Below, one piece after another: positions 21,031 to 32,439 of a stretch of 64,000 nucleotides of DNA (within the stretch, counting starts at the first letter, position 1; every line of letters begins with the position of its first letter). Source of the DNA: Euborellia annulipes (lineage: Eukaryota > Arthropoda > Insecta > Dermaptera > Anisolabididae); the NCBI GenBank assembly GCA_023213315.1, contig JAKCPI010000883.1:1-64000 (forward strand), written 5' to 3'. The translations under genes were made by a program, and so were the position numbers. The notes beneath the pieces are model-generated. The model worked only from the letters and a program-made list of their open reading frames with translations. It made no database searches and was not told the origin of the DNA.

Positions 21031-22940
21031 AAATTAGATTATATTTTAATAAATAGAAATTTATAGATATTTTTGACTCTCCATTCAACCAGATAAATTC
21101 TTACTTTGTCTGAAAGAAATTAAGATATTTCACCAGGTTTAAATCCCCCTGAACCTTGTGGTCCTAATAGCTATAAAGCTGATGCGCCTTATCCCATGAA
21201 GAAGGACAATCAAATCTCATAAACAATTTTGATTAAGTTCATAAATTTTATTCCCACTCGAATGATTCCCAGTCTTCTAGAAATATAAATATCTCTATAG
21301 AGACCATCGTCTTAATTTTACATTATCAGTTTCATATGATCTTAGTCTCTCAAGAGAGGTTATTAAAGGATATTGCATGGAGGGTGAGAGTTTGAAACAG
21401 TAAAGTTCACCCATCTCTTGTCTCTGAGTTCCGATTAAATTATTGTATGCCAAAAGCCGTAATTTGTATGAACCTGATAAAGAAAAATAATAGTACATTA
21501 ATTAATATTCTCTTCCTCTCTACGCCCGGCTTCTATTTTTATTTTATATGAATTCTCCAAAATATCTAAAAGAGACGAAATAAAAATAATGCAATTCTAT
21601 TTTCTAGCTAAAATGCTCTTTAAGAGAAACATTTCGGCTGCGACTTCGAACTTTCTTCACACCCCTGAAGCACTAGCCAAGTAATCAATTTGTAATTACT
21701 TTCCGAGCGCTCCAGTCTGATGCTTCCTATACAAAGCTATCTTATTGATGTATAGGACAGGGACACCTTAAGAAACCTTTATTGGCACTGAGGATGAGGA
21801 TGGAATGGCAACGATTTATGGTAACAGAAACGTCTGCCTTGATTAAAGTGTAAAGCTGTTCGACTAAACGCTGATTTTATTCCTCCCGACTCCAATATGT
21901 ATTTTATTTTTAATATCTATTTTATTTATTAGGAATACTTTAATTAGGGCATCCTCTTTCATTTTTTTATCATTTATCAAAGTTTTAACAATTAAAAAAA
22001 AAAAAAAATAGAAGACTTTGTTCCACAGAAAAGTCCAAACTTATTAAAGAAATTGGATGTCGAAATCGCTTTCTCGAGCTTGGTCCAGATCTTTGGTATC
22101 TGCTCAAGAAACACTCCAGAATTCCATTGTTGCTAATAACACAGAGGAAAGAAGAGGCAAAAGATCCACTATTTTAATGGGATCTTAACTGTGGATGAAG
22201 AGCAGAAACAATTTCTTCTCCAATGTATCGAAGTCACAGAAAGCATTAGTTAGCTACCCGGAGTGCAAGGAAGTTACTCTTAAACGAAAATTTATTTAAA
22301 TCTTTATTAAAAAGTGAATTTATTTTTTAAATTGTCCTATTAAAGATGTCGTTTGATAATTATGTAGCATAATTACACAAATCCATAAATATAATTTACA
22401 TTTTTTTTTTTTTTTTTTTTTTATCTCCGTCTTTAAGCATTCAAGCCTAAGAGTGAGACACACTATCACAGTTTACACATTTCGGTCCGCTTTGACGCAA
22501 GTGTTCACCATGAGATTGCACGCCACAACCGAAACTAGCTACTTGCGACTGACTTCTGGTCAGAGTTTGACCCAAACATTGACAATTTGGTATGTTGATA
22601 GTGTAGGATGGTAAAAATTAATTTAAGAGTTGGCTCATATTTTTAAAAAAATTGTATTTGTTAATAGTTTGTCCTGAAAAAGGCCTTTGTATTTACTTTT
22701 AGCCCTTGATCCTTAACGCTTGTTTTTCGAGTATGTTGACCCACACAGCCCAAGTGCTACGTTTACCACCAAAAGGGAACTTTCCTCATTAAATCGTTAA
22801 TATTTCCGTAAATATACTGTTTAATCCTTTTTTCTTAAGTTTCATAAACAATAAATATTTGATTTTAAGCAAAAAAAAGTAAAGTCCTTGTTAAAAAAAA
22901 AAAACAACCTGCCCATTTAATTTAATTCAATTTTATTTTT
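21031..22940. other. Mixed DNA, no firm gene
   Basis: Between 22020 and 22320 composition is less biased and two + strand frames are open for about 40-57 codons (for example RNRFLELGPDLWYLLKKH) after an acceptor-like TTTGTTCCACAG. Two competing frames make a coding call unsafe. A 22-bp T run lies at 22401. Nothing else recognised. Confidence 0.35.
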
Positions 22941-23584
22941 TATTTAAGATAAATTTGTATTTGATTGGACCTAGCCACCGAGGACTTGTGCTTCTAGGCC
23001 TGTCGCTATTATTTTATTTAATAGTAACAGATAATATATATTTTTTTTGTATGCAATGCGAATGGTTAGCCGAGAGCTTGACATATTCTCAACTTGAAGA
23101 TGAGAGCGAATTGTTTTCGAAACGTCGATGCAAATGTATTAGCTGGATGTCTACTTCATGCCCCACCAGTACCATCACGCTCATTGATTTCTACATTGAA
23201 ATTTTGTGACTGTGACATCTCCATATCTTTATTATACATTTTTATTTCTTTTTAATTTGCATTTTTATATTTATATCTTTCTTGTTTTACTATATTTTCT
23301 AAACTTGTTTAAATTAATTATTTTGTCATTTATATCAAATTATGAAAGCGATTAAAATTATTCCGAGACTTTTTATTAAATGAAACTGTAATTCACAGTT
23401 CCCTTTTTTTTTTTTTTTTTTTTTTTTGCTTTAAGCAATACATAAACCATCTCAAATATTACTTTCACAAGAAGAAAATATTTTGATATGTTTTTTATTC
23501 ATAAATTAATATAAAAGGATGGATGTATAAAAAAATAACAAAAAAAAAAGATGGAAATTATAATATTTATATTAAAAAATAAGT
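22941..23584. other. Spacer with CGAAACGT motif
   Basis: TTGAAGATGAGAGCG ... TTTTCGAAACGTCGATG at 23093-23128 fits the foldback-arm motif. The 84-codon open frame across it probably reflects the repeat rather than a gene. A T run of about 25 lies at 23404. Confidence 0.45.
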
Positions 23585-23592
23585 GTTTTAAT

Positions 23593-24528
23593 CAGTGGCG
23601 TAACGTTGTTTAGCTGGGCCCCCCGCAACCTTTTTTCGGGCCCCATTATTAGATGGAATAATTTACAAGTAAAAACCATGAAGTTTGTTTTTTTAATGTA
23701 TATTTCTACATTACACAAACAATCAAAATGAAAAATATATAATTTAAAAATAGTAGTATATTTTTAGGCCTAACTTACTCAGTCAGTCACACAGTTTAAG
23801 GTGCGCGTCTCGGGGTGCTATTTTTGGGAGATTGCGGCCACAATTTTGAAGCTATCGACCTCAAATTTTTTTTTAAATTAAAGCTATTTAAAATATCTAC
23901 AATTAATAGAAGCCCTTTTTTTGATTTTCGATAAAATAATTTTTTTTTAGATTAATCGCATTAAATAAAAGATATATTTAAAAAATCCGCTCTATATCTT
24001 ATAGATAATTAAATTAGTAATCATTGTGTTAAAAAATAATTAATTTTCTACCCTTAATTAATTAGCTGGAATCTTTAAAATGAAATGGAATAAATCCCTT
24101 GTATTCCTATGGGAAAAACTATCGCCATCTCTTGCCGCCTCGAGTAACTCGGTACTGAATCGTCTTCTAACGGCTTTTCGAGACGCGCACCTTAAGTAGG
24201 AAGAAAAATTTATATATAAATTTAAAAAAAAATCGATTTTCTCTTCAGGGGCGTACCGATACAGTTGGGGGCCTGGGGAGAAAAAAAAAGGGGGTCTATA
24301 TACATTTTGTACCAGAGCTGTATAATGAATTTTTTTGGGTGGGGTGGGGGCGAACTCATTTCGGCCTATGCCGATTCGGGAGCCCCCGCCTTCACCCCCC
24401 CCCCCCTAGTGCGCCTCTGTTTCTTTTTTGTTTTCTTTGATGCAAACAATTTGATAACTTTGTTAAGATACAGTTTTTTAGCCCGCCCCCCCCGCATCGC
24501 GGGGGCGGGGGTGTACGTTACGCCTCTG
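23593..24528. mobile_element. hAT-type non-autonomous element, 936 bp
   Basis: Termini CAGTGGCGTAACGTTG and TACGTTACGCCTCTG are inverted repeats, flanked by a perfect 8-bp duplication GTTTTAAT (23585-23592, 24529-24536). The interior is A+T-rich apart from G/C runs near the ends and carries no transposase. A second, smaller element with related ends is nested at 24246-24419. An inner inverted pair, GGTGCGCGTCTCGGGG (23810) and GAGACGCGCACCTTAAG (24179), suggests yet another insertion. Confidence 0.9.
24246..24419. mobile_element. Nested hAT-type MITE, 174 bp
   Basis: Ends CAGGGGCGTACC and AGTGCGCCTCTG, flanked by near-matching 8-mers TTTCTCTT (24238-24245) and TTTCTTTT (24420-24427). It sits inside the 936-bp element, so it inserted later. 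Contents are G and C runs around a short A+T centre. Confidence 0.7.
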
Positions 24529-24536
24529 GTTTTAAT

Positions 24537-25597
24537 ATCATCATAACTTTTGTAAAAAAGAAATTGATTTTATTAATTATAATGACGTGACATATTAATC
24601 GAATTAACATACATACTACTTTCTTAATTTAGTATGGAATAAATTTTTCTCAATGGTAGCAATAAAAGACTGATAAATTTTTAATGAAAAAACTTTGTTA
24701 GCTGTTTAAAGGCAAGTCTCTTCTTTCCAAGCATAGTGAATGGTTGCCTAGACAAGGGTAAAATGTGTTGTGGCACGAGTATTTTCCTTGGAGTAGAGCA
24801 TTCCTCATAATAAGATATCTTCTTTATTAATATTAGAAATTATCACAAATATTTTATATTTTTTCTCTCCTAATTAAAATTACCTACTTATAATGTTTCA
24901 AGTAGAGCCAACGCCAAGCTTAAATTTCAATAAATTATTCTACTTTTTTAGCCATTAATCCAACCGCGAGATGAAACAAGTCCGTCCTTCGCTGTCTGAT
25001 GCTTACAGGATAGGGGGAAGACTGTCATATTTGTGACAGAAAAAATTCTAGCTTTATCTCGTAGTCGCCATCCACGTATTCACAAAATGTAAGCCAACGA
25101 GTGTAGAAATCTGATTATCGAAAAAAACTTCTCAAGATTTAAAAAATTCCAAGTTTTTTTTTTTCATATTCTTTGATTTTTTAATATTCTTTGAAATACA
25201 GAGTAAGGCATAATAAGAGCGATTTTTACAGGGCTGTTAAGTAAAAACACTTAGTTAAAAAAAACTTTTTATATCATAATCTTAAACTACATGAAAAAGC
25301 ATTTTATTCATTAGCAAAACATTGGTTATTTTTTGAAAATAACTCCGGTAAGATGGCGTCCTTTTAGACGCAGTCATGTTGGAAAACTTTTTTACTCCAC
25401 AGTAACTGTTCCTTTGAAAAAAAAATCATCTCTAATAAACCATGGATTTAAAAATAAAAATGGTAGTGGCCATTAATTTAGTATTATGGAGAGTAGAGAT
25501 GTCGAAGAAAGAAAACAAGAAGAGACAATTCAGTTAATGAAGTTACTTTTTTGAAAACAGCTCACTCAGATTGCTTTCCTGAATTCAAATAACCGAA
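24537..25597. other. A+T-rich DNA, nothing recognised
   Basis: No open frame or repeat termini that I can support. Confidence 0.6.
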
Positions 25598-25672
25598 TGC
25601 CGTGCTGTAGTCCAGTGGTTAGGGCACTCTGAGTACAAATCGGTGGATCCATGGTTCGAGTCCCGGCGGCAC
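25596..25672 (+). repeat. tRNA-like sequence (SINE head or tRNA pseudogene)
   Basis: TGCCG/CGGCA can form the inner acceptor stem. The A-box match is TAGTCCAGTGG (TTAGG follows) and the B box GGTTCGAGTCC is a perfect RNA polymerase III promoter match. The anticodon and T stems are imperfect (CATGG opposite CCCGG), so it is unlikely to be a functional tRNA. It is followed by A+T-rich DNA without a clear tail, so either a tRNA pseudogene or a truncated SINE head. Confidence 0.65.
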
Positions 25673-26502
25673 CCAATATTTTGTCGGCTATTTGAATTAA
25701 TAAGTATTAAATTGTATATATATTACATTCCAAAGAAAGAGCTTTGAGGTGTGGATCTCTGTCTCAGAAATTTCTTAAAGAGAATGTAGGCCTGCAAATG
25801 AAATTTTTAACAATAATATTCAGAGAAAATTGACTAGTATCTCGAGATTCTGGGTTCGTCCAACCATAGTAATATTAAACTGTTTAGTTTAAGAGCGGAG
25901 ATTATGCATAACAAGCCTATTGTCATAATAAAAGAAAATTTTATAAACGCATCTATTGATAATCTCGAAAAAAAAGAATTACTTTCTAACAAAAGAATAA
26001 ATCTCTCTGTGAATTTCGGATGACAAGTTATGCAATTCGGAATGCCTAAAGCTCGGCGAATATGAAAACTTTATGACGACATAAAAAAATAAAGTGAGAG
26101 AGGTGACTAAGGAAAAAAGGTGAAGCTAATCCGAAGTTCAATGATATATTTGATGGGCCCATAGATCGTAAGATTTGAATGGAACAAAGTAGAAGGGGGT
26201 GTTCTCCCAATTCTCCATTTCTCAAAGCTCTTCATCCCATCTAGAGCTTTTAACTTATCTAATCAAATTTTGGTAGTTATTTATTTTAATCGAGGTCCTA
26301 AAGATTTGATCTGACATAATTATGGTACTTTTTGTATGTGTGAGGGTTACATAAGCGCAAGGTCTATATATTATTTCAGTGGTCTCATTTTAGTCAGAAA
26401 TTGAGGTATGAGAATATCGTCTATACTTTTATTTGAACATGATACTCTTACTACAATCTACAGGTGTATGTGCAGTTAAGTACTTTATAGATTTGGACAA
26501 AT
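25673..26502. other. A+T-rich DNA
   Basis: No supported feature. A short possible exon at 26380-26405 (after TATATTATTTCAG, before GTATGAG) is too weak to call. Confidence 0.5.
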
Positions 26503-26577
26503 AAAAATAACAAATGTTTAATGGAAAGAGGATGCAGCCAAATAATAGAGCCTCTATTCAGTAACGAACACTCTATT

Positions 26578-26614
26578 GGGACGTTTCGGCTGGGATCAAC
26601 CGTGCCATCTTCAG
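26578..26614 (-). repeat. CTGAnGA...CCGAAACGT motif, FB2 left arm
   Basis: Minus-strand CTGAAGA, T, stem GGC/GCC with a further CGG/CCC-type inner pairing, GAAACGTCC. Order and spacing resemble a hammerhead-ribozyme core (CUGANGA, stem II, GAAA). An extra U separates CUGAAGA from stem II, and no closing stem I is apparent. Confidence 0.6.
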
Positions 26615-26850
26615 CCTTCAAAGAGCATATTTATATTTTTCATATATAAATAGAGTTGTCATGATTTAACAATACAAGTTGATTGCATTATTTGTCCAAT
26701 TAATGTACTATTTTCTTAAATACCAACAAGTGATAGCAAGAAGATTAAGCTTATAGATTATAAGCTTGGACAAATAATGCAATCAACTTGTATTGTTAAA
26801 TCATGAGAACTCTATTTATATATGAAAAATATAAATATGCTCTTTGAAGG

Positions 26851-26885
26851 CTGAAGATGGCAGGGTTGATCCCAGCCGAAACGTT
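26851..26885 (+). repeat. CTGAnGA...CCGAAACGT motif, FB2 right arm
   Basis: CTGAAGA, T, GGC-A-GGG TTGAT CCC-A-GCC, GAAACGTTCC. Relative to the left arm it differs at a few loop and flank positions but keeps the stem, as expected if the stem matters. Confidence 0.6.
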
Positions 26886-26993
26886 CCAATAAAGAGTGTT
26901 CGTTACTGAATAGAGGCTCTATTATTTGGCTGCATCCTCTTTCCATTAAACATATCAGCTACAGCCACGTTCTATTATTCAAAAATAACAAAT

Positions 26994-28671
26994 TTCATTT
27001 GTATTATTTATTTTTTAGTAAGTTTTGTCAAAACAAGAAATTATAAGATTTGTATTTATAAATTTCACCTCTAATAAGATTTGATCTGACATATAGATAT
27101 ATTAAGAATATTTTATTATTTATTTGGCTTCTTTCTATTATTCTAAGCGGAAAGTACTCTATTTTGCAAAGGATTTTCACCAACATTGCTGAAATGAAAT
27201 TTGAACGTGACTTTTTTTTTAATATAGACTGAATGCAATATTTCTGGAGTGTAAACGAAAAATAAAAAATAAAAAAACTGGAGAAAGTAAATCATCTCTA
27301 TGTCATTGGCAAGTTAATGAATCGCTATACATCTTGAGCCATTTGCAAATTCAGAAGCCTAGACATCTTTTTATATGTCAACTTGGAAACGAATCTCTTC
27401 TTCCCCAGAGCTTTTTGGCGATTGATCCGACTCATTAAAATACTAAAAGATTGCTTTCCCTATAAAGCGGACATCTGCTGTAATCTTTAGAAGTGGCTCA
27501 TTCATTTTCCTTATTTAAACAACTTAAACTAAACAGTGTGACGGAGCAGACGAGCCAACTAGACATAAAGCACCATTCATTTAACGGGGAAAATAAGCGC
27601 TCAAGTTTAGATTGAGTGGCTTTAGCAAATTAACCACCCTAGGATAGAGGATGGGAAGGACTAACGACTAAAGACTCAGGGTAGATGAGCGAAAACAACT
27701 AAGGACTCTTAAGAGCTCAATTCGTGGCTGGAAAACACCCGAACTACACGTCAAAAAACTCTTAATAACAAATAAAGCGTTTTCTGGTTCGATTTAATTT
27801 GCAAAACTAAATAAACAGCAATCATACCCCATCTGGGACTCAACTCAAAGACGTTATTTTTTACAAAATTTTAAACAAAAGGGAATATATATTTTTTTTT
27901 TAATAATAAAAAAGTAACTAACTAAGGGTCTCTTTATAAAAAAAAAAAAATTAACTCAACAGCAAGAAAAAATTGTCAAATTTAAATTTTTAATACTTGG
28001 ATAAGGTTTATGTATATAAAAAGTATTTTTTATTTTAGGGCGGTCCTTATTTATAGAGGTCAATTTTTTTTCGAAATTTAATAGCAGGTACCCCGTATTA
28101 AAAATTAATGTCTGCAAAATTTGAACTCCTTTGTAAAACAGGAACACGTGGCCCATCGCCTCTGAATTTTCAAAATTTTCTTAAAACTCCCTTTGTCTTC
28201 GTCCAATTAATTCGTCTAAATTAATTTCACATTCCAATAAAACTAGATATTTATTAATTAGAAAATTTTCTTGCTTAAAATTACTTTAAAAAATACATAA
28301 TAATTTAATAGAACTAATAAGAAAAGGTTTATAATATCATCCCTATCTTCATTCAATTTTAATTATTCTTAAAGCATTTGAATGTAACATGTTAAAAAAG
28401 TCTTAAACTCTTGCTCGTCCTTGGGCCATAAGCACAGTGGTAGAATATCCTTTTGTTCTAGGGGTCTAAATAATATCCCGTGGACATGCGCCTTGAATTC
28501 TGATTCTAAAGAGAGATAGATTCAATTGTTTCATCTGTCAAAGTTCCTCAGCATAATGTTCATATTTCTTTTTCATTTCATAATTATTTGTCTATCATAT
28601 TTTTCAGTTTGATTATATAAAATTATATTATTATTATTTCTTTTTTTTTATATTTTTATTAATATTATTAT
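26994..28671. other. A+T-rich DNA with one tRNA-like fragment
   Basis: No gene. 28429-28490 (GGGCCATAAGCACAGTGGTAG, then a GGTCTAAA...ATCCC segment) looks like a heavily decayed tRNA-derived head. An acceptor-like TTTTTCAG at 28605 leads nowhere open. Confidence 0.4.
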
Positions 28672-29493
28672 TATTTTTACTTTCTCGTATAGAGAAAGTA
28701 TTGTAATCGTAAAAAAATTCGACTTCGAGATTTTGATGTTTCTCCACGTTTTAGACCTCCCTGAGTCCAAAAATACCATTTTGGGCATTATGTCTGTGTG
28801 TTGTGTGTGTGAACACGATTGCTTAAAAACCAAAGCAGCTAGATGGATGAAATTTGGGATATGCTCCTTACACTAAAATTGTAGATTTCTATCAACTTTT
28901 GGAGTAAATTCGTCACTTGGAAGTACTACTTTACCTAATAAGTTTTTTCAAAAATTTTGAAATTTTCAATTTTTTTGTTATATTATGATAAATTACTCTA
29001 TTTTAAAAAGTTTTTATTCTTTGATATTTTTCCTAAAACTAAATAGTTTTTGAAATAATCAACGAAGAAAACAACATTTTTCGTAAATTTTGGAAAGAAA
29101 AATCAAAACAAAATCATACAGGTGTCATTAATAAAAATGAAATGGAAAAAATGTATGTATGTATGTATATGTTCTATAGAAATCCACCATTTTCAATGAA
29201 TCTATTTGAAATTAAGTACACATATAGTACATGGACCAGGGAGTAACGTAGTAATAATTTGAATCTCTAAATATTTCTGGGGAATTAATTATAATCAAAT
29301 TTCTTCAATATCTGGATAAAAAATTTAGATTTTTGATATCTTTATGACATGATTTATAGCCACCTTCAGGCCTTTGGGCAGCTATAAATAATCCCTTTTG
29401 TTTTCCTAGACAGTACCTCACTTGGACTCAAGGTTCTTTCTTAAAATTTGTAATGCAAAAAAAACTAACAAAATCCAAAGGCGAGCAAGGAGT

Positions 29494-29545
29494 CCAGGGG
29501 GCTGCGCCCCCTGGCTAGGCGGAAAGCCCGCCTTCGGCGGGCTTT
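29494..29545. repeat. Two adjacent GC-rich hairpins
   Basis: CCAGGGGGC-TGC-GCCCCCTGG (29494-29514) and AAAGCCCGCC-TTC-GGCGGGCTTT (29523-29545) are perfect stems of 9 and 10 bp, the latter with a UUCG-type tip. They resemble bacterial terminators but lie inside a eukaryotic repeat just before TATATATATATAAATGACG. The second is echoed, truncated, at 41345-41368 (ACTAGTCGCAAAGCCCGCC). Confidence 0.85.
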
Positions 29546-30540
29546 GCGACTAGTATATATATATAAATGACGTTATGGAGAGTCCAGGAAAAAGACTCGG
29601 GTCCGCAATTTCTCAAAAGGGCAGACGCAAAAAATTCTAGAATTTGCCAATTGAATAGCATTAAGTTGATTGTCTTGCCTTATGAAAAATTAAAGGCAAT
29701 TAATTAAAATAATTAAATAATTAAATCTCTCTAAGGAAAAATAATAAAAATTGTTATATAATTAAATTTTTATTTATTTTTTTTCTTTAGGGACTCGAAT
29801 TGAATAAAGTCAGACAGCCTTGCAAGCAAATGGTGTGCTTAATTACAAGGGACCGCCGGCAGGTGCTGCCTCTGGCGTCCATTCTATAAACCCTTTTGAT
29901 AAAATAAAATTAATCTTATATTTAATCAAACAAATTTCATAAAATTAGTATAAATATCACGAAGGGGACAACCTAAAGGGGGAGGGGGAGGGAAGGGGAC
30001 CTAAAAGGCGCCCCCTCCTCGAAAAAGCAAAAATTTCAATATTGTGGTATATAAGAGGCTCTGGAATTGCATTTGAATAGAAAGAGAGCGAGGTAATGAG
30101 TGCGAGTGAGATGGAGAGAGTCGCTTAAAGATGCTCAGTCTCCGTCCTTGGTGCACATGCACCGGATTCCAAACAATGCGCGTGACGTCATCTTTTCTCA
30201 GAATCCATTAAAGACACAAATAAAAAAAAGTAATAAAACTATTTGTTTTTTTTGTTTTGTTTTTTTTATATTCATCAAATTAAAAGAAAAAAACAAATTA
30301 AATAATTTAAAAAAATGAATATGAAAAAATTATTTTAATAAAGGAAATAAATATATTCTAACTTTTGATTGATTATTGAGGTGGGATTTATTTATTTTTC
30401 TTCCTGAGACGGGTGTTGAAGTCAATTGTATTTTCAATTTATATTTCGGCCTCTAAGATCATTTGACTTTTGGGAAATTAAATAAAATGGCTTCCAGCAG
30501 GTGAGAGACTCAACACTCAGAGGGTCACCTATCCACGGTC

Positions 30541-30570
30541 CAGCAGTTCTCAGCCTTGCTTAACCCGAAT
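30541..30570. repeat. hAT-type end-like segment
   Basis: CAGCAGTTCTCAGCCTTGCT resembles the CAGNGGTTCTCAAAC termini frequent in hAT elements. It lies inside R2 and is duplicated in copy 2 (about 50432). Confidence 0.35.
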
Positions 30571-31007
30571 TTTCTCGATATTTTTCTGCCTTTTGTCAGA
30601 AGCTATTAAAAAAGTTATTTTTTTTTTATACTCAACAAATTAAAAAAAAAAAAAAAATATCAAACAAAAAATTATTTTAATAATTACCTTCAATAACTAA
30701 AAATCTATTCAATTTTTGAAAAAATGTCAAAGAATAAAAACTTTTTAAAATAGAGTAATTTATCACAATATGATAAAAAAATTGAAAATTTCGAAATTTC
30801 TGAAAAAACTTATTAGGTAAAGTCGTATTTACTCCAAAATTTGATAGAAATCTACAATTTTAGTGTAAGGAGCATATACCAAATTTCATCCATCTAGCTG
30901 CTTTGGTTTTTAAGCAATCGTGTTCACACACACACACACACACACACACCCAAACGTAATTCCAAAAGAATATACGAGAAAGTCTTGGGGAAGTCATTAC
31001 CCATATT

Positions 31008-32059
31008 TATATATTTAACAAATGTATAAGTAGTGTTTAGTCAAATCCGAATTGAGGTATTCTTTGAGCAATGATATCTTATTCAAACTAATAGATCTCG
31101 AAAATTATTTAAATAAAATAATATACAAGATATCCGACATTCTTATTTTAAATATCTGATAATAAATGAAAAAAAAAAAATAGCCGCTTAGGAAATTGAG
31201 AGAAAATATACAAATTAGCCAGTCAAATTTATAAACAAAAAAAAAAAAAAAAAAAAATTATCCGATTTAAACTCCGTTTAATTTGAATAAATAAATAAAT
31301 AATAATAAAATGACATTAAAAATATCACATTTTTGTTTTTTTTCTTTCATCTAGAAAAATAAAATTTTTAAGGTGTAGGCCTATTTTTACATTGATCGAT
31401 ATTTAAAAAAGTATTTATTATTGTTTAAATTAAATAATTGATAAAATACGCAGGGCATTTTCTCTTTTGACTCCGGGGGCCTCGGCAAAATTAACACCCA
31501 ATGTCGGTTGTCTTTAAAGTTCTTGAAAGAAGAAAGAAATTCGAATGAATTTACTAAACACACAGTTCGAAATTTATTTTTATTGCCTCTCTTTAAGGGC
31601 TTTTGCCCGAGAAATGGGCTCCAAGTGCTGGTGTTAGTGTCACCTAAGATCTTAGGGGTTTTCTTTAGTTTAGGAGCCCAATCGATTGCCTTTAGGCCCT
31701 AATTTCACCGACCTGTTCAAAATTGCTTTTCTTATTTGAGAAGTTTTATAAAATTCTCTTCATGTTCTTTCTTAGAGAAAAATAACTTTATTTCTTTCAT
31801 TTTAATGAGATAGTTTTTTTTACTAGTGTTCTATATATTATAGTACATACGCATATACACTTATATTTTGATTATATATATTTTCAGAGAGTATTTTTTA
31901 CGATTCTTATATTTTCGTTGCCTGTCATGGCGTCCCTCCGGCCATTCGTCTCATTGCATTCGTTTCGTTTGCGTTCTCTCTTAGCCGTTACTAATAAATA
32001 TTTACTAAAAATTAAGGCCTATATTTTCTTTATTTGCAATGTTTTTATAAATTAATTTT
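31008..32059. other. A+T-rich DNA with one GC-richer patch
   Basis: 31885-31998 is more balanced. ATGGCGTCCCTCCGG at 31928 opens 42 codons on +, and the minus strand is open there for about 35 codons. Both frames being open makes a coding call unsafe. An AT-rich, A-run-rich interval fills the rest. Confidence 0.4.
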
Positions 32060-32140
32060 TCAGAATTGGAGGCCATTTAGACCGAGCCTATTTATTTTGC
32101 TTGATTGGTAGCCATTCCAATGAAAAGCTCTTGCCTTATG
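32060..32140 (-). repeat. SINE S1 fragment
   Basis: GAGGCCATTTAGACC ... TTGATTGGTAGCCA is the 3' body of S1 on the minus strand; the tRNA head is missing. Confidence 0.7.
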
Positions 32141-32439
32141 AAATTAGTTAAAAACACATATAAAATATGATATAACAATTCTTTGATTTGTGTATAATAT
32201 ATTTTTAACTATAGCCTTTTTGGCTTTAAGAAATTATAATTTCTTAAGAGATATTGCCAAAACGTCGCCAATAAACAATTTGCTTTTTAAGTGCTAATTT
32301 AAATAATTTTAAATTAGAATTAGTAATTATAAAACAGCAATATTTGTTTAGGCTTTTCTCGGTGTCTGCCGTGAATGGCAGGCCGCCTTTAAAACCAATA
32401 TTTATCAATTCAAACATCCGCAAAAAAGTAGGCACCGAC

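Larger units (their letters stand above)
26516..26980. mobile_element. Foldback element FB2 with 13-bp duplication
   Basis: Arms of about 185 bp (26516-26699 and 26766-26951) are near-perfect inverted repeats around a 66-nt loop. The whole is flanked by a perfect 13-bp direct repeat AAAAATAACAAAT (26503-26515, 26981-26993). Between the right arm and the right duplication lies an asymmetric tail CATATCAGCTACAGCCACG ... TCTATTATTC. Each arm contains CTGAAGATGGCA ... CCCAGCCGAAACGT. Long duplications and a one-sided tail favour target-primed reverse transcription (LINE- or Penelope-like) over a DNA transposase. Confidence 0.85.
28672..31007. mobile_element. Family R2, copy 1 (2.3 kb, long inverted ends)
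   Basis: Starts TTTTTACTTTCTCGTATAGA and ends AATATACGAGAAAGTCTTGG, then GGAAGTCATTACCCAT. About 300 bp at each end are inverted repeats (28810-29045 against 30700-30925), including AAGCAGCTAGATGGATGAAA and its complement. The middle holds (GTAT)n at 29154, two GC-rich hairpins (29494-29545), a conserved block CAAGGGACCGCCGGCAGG, a TGACGTCA palindrome (30183) and a (CA)n run (30925-30948). Copy 2 at 48456-50893 is very similar over the shared parts. Non-coding. Confidence 0.85.

Noticed and set aside
22955..23209. 84-codon frame with hydrophobic start as a secreted Cys-rich peptide
   Set aside because: It runs across the CGAAACGT repeat motif and has no acceptor or donor; hydrophobic runs are common by chance in T-rich DNA.
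26851..26885. Confirmed active hammerhead ribozyme
   Set aside because: Only the two core boxes and stem II fit; an extra base follows CUGAAGA and I could not find stems I and III of useful length. Kept as a hammerhead-like motif only.
29494..29545. Rho-independent terminators of a bacterial operon
   Set aside because: No bacterial gene nearby, surroundings are a eukaryotic repeat, and the hairpin recurs truncated beside R1.
31885..31998. ATG frame MASLRPFVSLHSFRLRS and an open minus frame over the same DNA
   Set aside because: Both strands open for similar length in a GC-richer patch, so openness reflects composition. No splice donor or conservation evidence.
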